A DNA stretch of 6,917 nt from an uncultured Novosphingobium sp. (GTDB lineage Bacteria; Pseudomonadota; Alphaproteobacteria; Sphingomonadales; Sphingomonadaceae), in NCBI GenBank assembly GCA_938005655.1, contig CALLNA010000178.1, positions 1 to 6,917 on the forward strand. The letters are read 5' to 3'. The notes below the pieces were generated by a model. It was not told the DNA's origin and did no database searches. It saw only the letters and a program-made list of their open reading frames with translations. Each line of letters begins with the position of its first letter. Position 1 is the stretch's first letter. Shown one piece after another: positions 5,317-6,917 of this stretch. Made by a program: the position numbers and the translations under genes.

Positions 5317-6483
5317 ATGAAATTCGGCGATTTTGTCCGGACCACGGGGCGCAACTTCAAAGCTGTCGGCTTGGGTCTCGCGCTGCTCGCGGCGCCGCAG
5401 GTGATCCACGCGCAGGATATCCAGGGTAACTCGCAGGGGCAGAACGCCCCGGTCGCGGCCGCCCCTGTCGCGGCCCCCTCGGCCGCTGGCGCGGTCACTC
5501 CGGCGGTGCCCGCCGCCGCGGTTCCCGACCAGGCCGCCGCCCCGGCTCCGGCCGCCCCGGTCGAGCTTTCGGCCGCCGAGAAGGCCCGCACCGCGGTCGC
5601 TCCGGGCGGTTACACGCCGATGAAGCCGACTCCCGGCATCGGCCAGCCGGTCGACGGCGGCATCGGCTTCCAGAAGCAGTTCTCGCCCACCGGCGACTTC
5701 GCGCTGCGGATGCACGATCATCTGCTGCTGCCGCTGATCACGGGCATCTGCTTCCTGGTGCTCGGGCTGCTGCTGGTGGTGATCCTGCGCTTCAACCGCC
5801 GCGCCAACCCCGTCCCCTCGCGGACCAGCCACAACACGCTGATCGAGGTGGTCTGGACCCTGGTGCCGGTGCTGATCCTGGTCGGCGTCGCCGTGCCCTC
5901 GATCAACCTGCTGGCCAAGCAGTACAAGCCCGCGCCGGCCAAGGCGCTGACGGTCAAGGTCACGGGCTATCAGTGGTACTGGGGCTATACCTATCCCGAC
6001 AACGGCGGGTTCGAGGTGATCTCGAACATGCTGCCCGAGGCCGAGGCTCGCAAGCGCGGCGAGCCGGTGCACCTCGGCGCCGACTTCCGCATGGTCGTGC
6101 CCGTGGGCGAGCCGATCCGGCTCCAGACCACCGGCGCCGACGTGATCCACTCGTTCTCCGTCCCCTCGCTGTGGTTCAAGCTCGACGCCGTGCCGGGCCG
6201 GATCAACGAGAAGGTCCTCTTCATCGAGAAGCCGGGCGTCTATTACGGCCAGTGCTCGGAGCTTTGCGGTGCCCGCCACGGCTACATGCCGATCGCGGTC
6301 GAGGCCCTGCCGCGCGACAAGTTCAACGCCTGGGTCCTGACCCAGGCCGGCGGCAAGATCGACGGCCTGCCGGAGGCGCCCGCCGCCGAGGCTGCCGCCG
6401 CGGGCGCCGCCCCGGCCGCCGCTGCCTCGGACGCTGCCACGCCCGCCGCCGCTCCTTCCGCTTCGCCGGCTCCGGCCGCGTAA
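5317..6483 (+). CDS. coxB: Cytochrome c oxidase subunit II (CuA subunit)
   Basis: 388 aa. It takes electrons from cytochrome c at the periplasmic CuA centre and passes them to heme a in subunit I. Order of parts: a Sec signal peptide (about 1-32, cleavage likely in IHA-QD); an Ala/Pro-rich spacer (about 35-85); two membrane helices (about 136-158 and 175-200), with the conserved Glu177 of the IEVVW segment; the electron-entry aromatic patch QWYWGY (219-224); and a cupredoxin domain. All CuA ligands are present: His278, then Cys313, Glu315, Cys317, His321 and Met324 in CSELCGARHGYM. It ends in an Ala/Pro-rich tail (about 352-388). An in-frame ATG at 5293 would add MESESNNI. I prefer 5317 because the added codons are AT-rich and unlike the rest of the gene, a hairpin crowds 5293, and the signal peptide then begins properly. 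Neither start has a strong ribosome binding site. ctaD follows after 31 nt. Confidence 0.96.
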   Translation: MKFGDFVRTTGRNFKAVGLGLALLAAPQVIHAQDIQGNSQGQNAPVAAAPVAAPSAAGAVTPAVPAAAVPDQAAAPAPAAPVELSAAEKARTAVAPGGYTPMKPTPGIGQPVDGGIGFQKQFSPTGDFALRMHDHLLLPLITGICFLVLGLLLVVILRFNRRANPVPSRTSHNTLIEVVWTLVPVLILVGVAVPSINLLAKQYKPAPAKALTVKVTGYQWYWGYTYPDNGGFEVISNMLPEAEARKRGEPVHLGADFRMVVPVGEPIRLQTTGADVIHSFSVPSLWFKLDAVPGRINEKVLFIEKPGVYYGQCSELCGARHGYMPIAVEALPRDKFNAWVLTQAGGKIDGLPEAPAAEAAAAGAAPAAAASDAATPAAAPSASPAPAA

Positions 6484-6514
6484 GCCCGTAAGACAAGACA
6501 AGGTTCGCAGACAC

Positions 6515-6917
6515 ATGGCTACGACTGCACCCGACACCTTCCAGGCCCATGGGGACTCCCATGGACATGCGGAGCACGCTCACGACCATCCGGGCTTCTT
6601 CGCCCGCTGGTTCATGTCCACCAACCACAAGGACATCGGCACACTGTACCTGATCTTCGCGATTTTCGCGGGGGTCATCGGCGGTGCGATCTCGGGCATG
6701 ATGCGTCTCGAGCTGGCCGAGCCCGGCATCCAGTACCTCGGCACCTTCGCCCGCCTGCTGGGCGAGAAGAACCCGAGCTTCGACCAGACGCTCCACCTGT
6801 GGAACGTGCTGATCACCGCGCACGGCCTGATCATGGTCTTCTTCGTGGTCATGCCCGCGATCATCGGCGGCTTCGGCAACTGGTTCGTGCCGCTGATGAT
6901 CGGCGCGCCGGACATGG
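6515..6917 (+). CDS. ctaD: Cytochrome c oxidase subunit I, N-terminal part
   Basis: Partial gene: 134 complete codons, then the window ends. Subunit I holds heme a and the heme a3-CuB site where oxygen is reduced and protons are pumped, in the inner membrane. The cytoplasmic N-terminus is followed by the family signature RWFMSTNHKDIGTLYLIF (31-48) leading into the first membrane helix (about 42-63). Helix II holds TAHGLIMVFF (101-110), where His103 is the heme a ligand, followed by MPAIIGGFGNWFVPLMIGAP (113-132). Residues 11-25 are unusually His-rich (six His in 15 residues). The start is ATG 6515, with AAGG (6500-6503) 11 nt upstream. It lies 31 nt after coxB with no terminator between, so the two are probably co-transcribed. 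The CuB and heme a3 ligands lie beyond the window. Confidence 0.96.
   Translation, partial: MATTAPDTFQAHGDSHGHAEHAHDHPGFFARWFMSTNHKDIGTLYLIFAIFAGVIGGAISGMMRLELAEPGIQYLGTFARLLGEKNPSFDQTLHLWNVLITAHGLIMVFFVVMPAIIGGFGNWFVPLMIGAPDM
6547..6564 (+). repeat. Inverted repeat in the early ctaD coding region
   Basis: CCATGGG (6547-6553) and CCCATGG (6558-6564) form a perfect 7-bp inverted repeat with a 4-nt loop, starting 32 nt after the first base of ctaD. It falls in codons for the His/Gly-rich N-terminus. It could form a hairpin in the mRNA just behind the initiating ribosome footprint, but it may be a by-product of the coding sequence. Confidence 0.4.

Noticed and set aside
6484..6514. Possible signal in the coxB-ctaD gap (AGACA AGACA direct repeat)
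   Set aside because: A 5-nt tandem repeat in a 31-nt gap is too short to mean anything; the gap only needs to hold the ctaD ribosome binding site.
5257..6537. 426-codon open frame on the minus strand opposite coxB
   Set aside because: It covers coxB, whose CuA ligands and membrane helices are unmistakable. The minus-strand translation is low-complexity Gly/Arg/Asp/His and runs through the coxB promoter leader.

Overview
The window is GC-rich, tightly packed housekeeping DNA from an alphaproteobacterium, most likely a sphingomonad. I infer this from the protein sequences, chiefly the RuvX, PyrE, CoxB and CtaD N-termini, and from the high G+C at third codon positions; no rRNA or other marker gene is present to confirm it. 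Nine protein genes fill nearly all of it. There are no tRNAs, rRNAs, insertion sequences, CRISPR arrays or phage genes that I can support.

Left part (about 1-5100, minus strand): seven genes read leftward, apparently as one operon, in the order pyrE, pdxJ, acpS, lepB, an AI-2E-family membrane protein, a membrane-anchored DUF3089 alpha/beta hydrolase, and ruvX (cut by the window start). Junctions are a 4-nt overlap, then gaps of 46, 10, 4 and 3 nt, then a 16-nt overlap. The first four genes cover UMP synthesis, vitamin B6 synthesis, activation of acyl carrier protein and removal of signal peptides. The next two are envelope proteins of unproven function. RuvX acts on rRNA or DNA.

Middle (about 5101-5316): the only real intergenic space, lying between two divergent transcription units. 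It holds a good sigma70-type promoter for the rightward genes (TTGAGA, 17-nt spacer, TATAGG). It also holds several inverted repeats: a 7-bp dyad across the -35 region, a short dyad near the expected transcription start, an 8-bp hairpin just before the first possible coxB ATG, and an 8-bp hairpin in the pyrE leader.

Right part (5317-6917, plus strand): coxB (cytochrome c oxidase subunit II, all CuA ligands present) followed by the start of ctaD (subunit I), which runs off the window. Together they form part of the aa3-type terminal oxidase.

I found no convincing new biological system. The points most worth a second look are the palindrome-rich divergent control region, the envelope and ruvX genes placed after lepB, the coxB start choice, and the Ala/Pro-rich extensions of CoxB.
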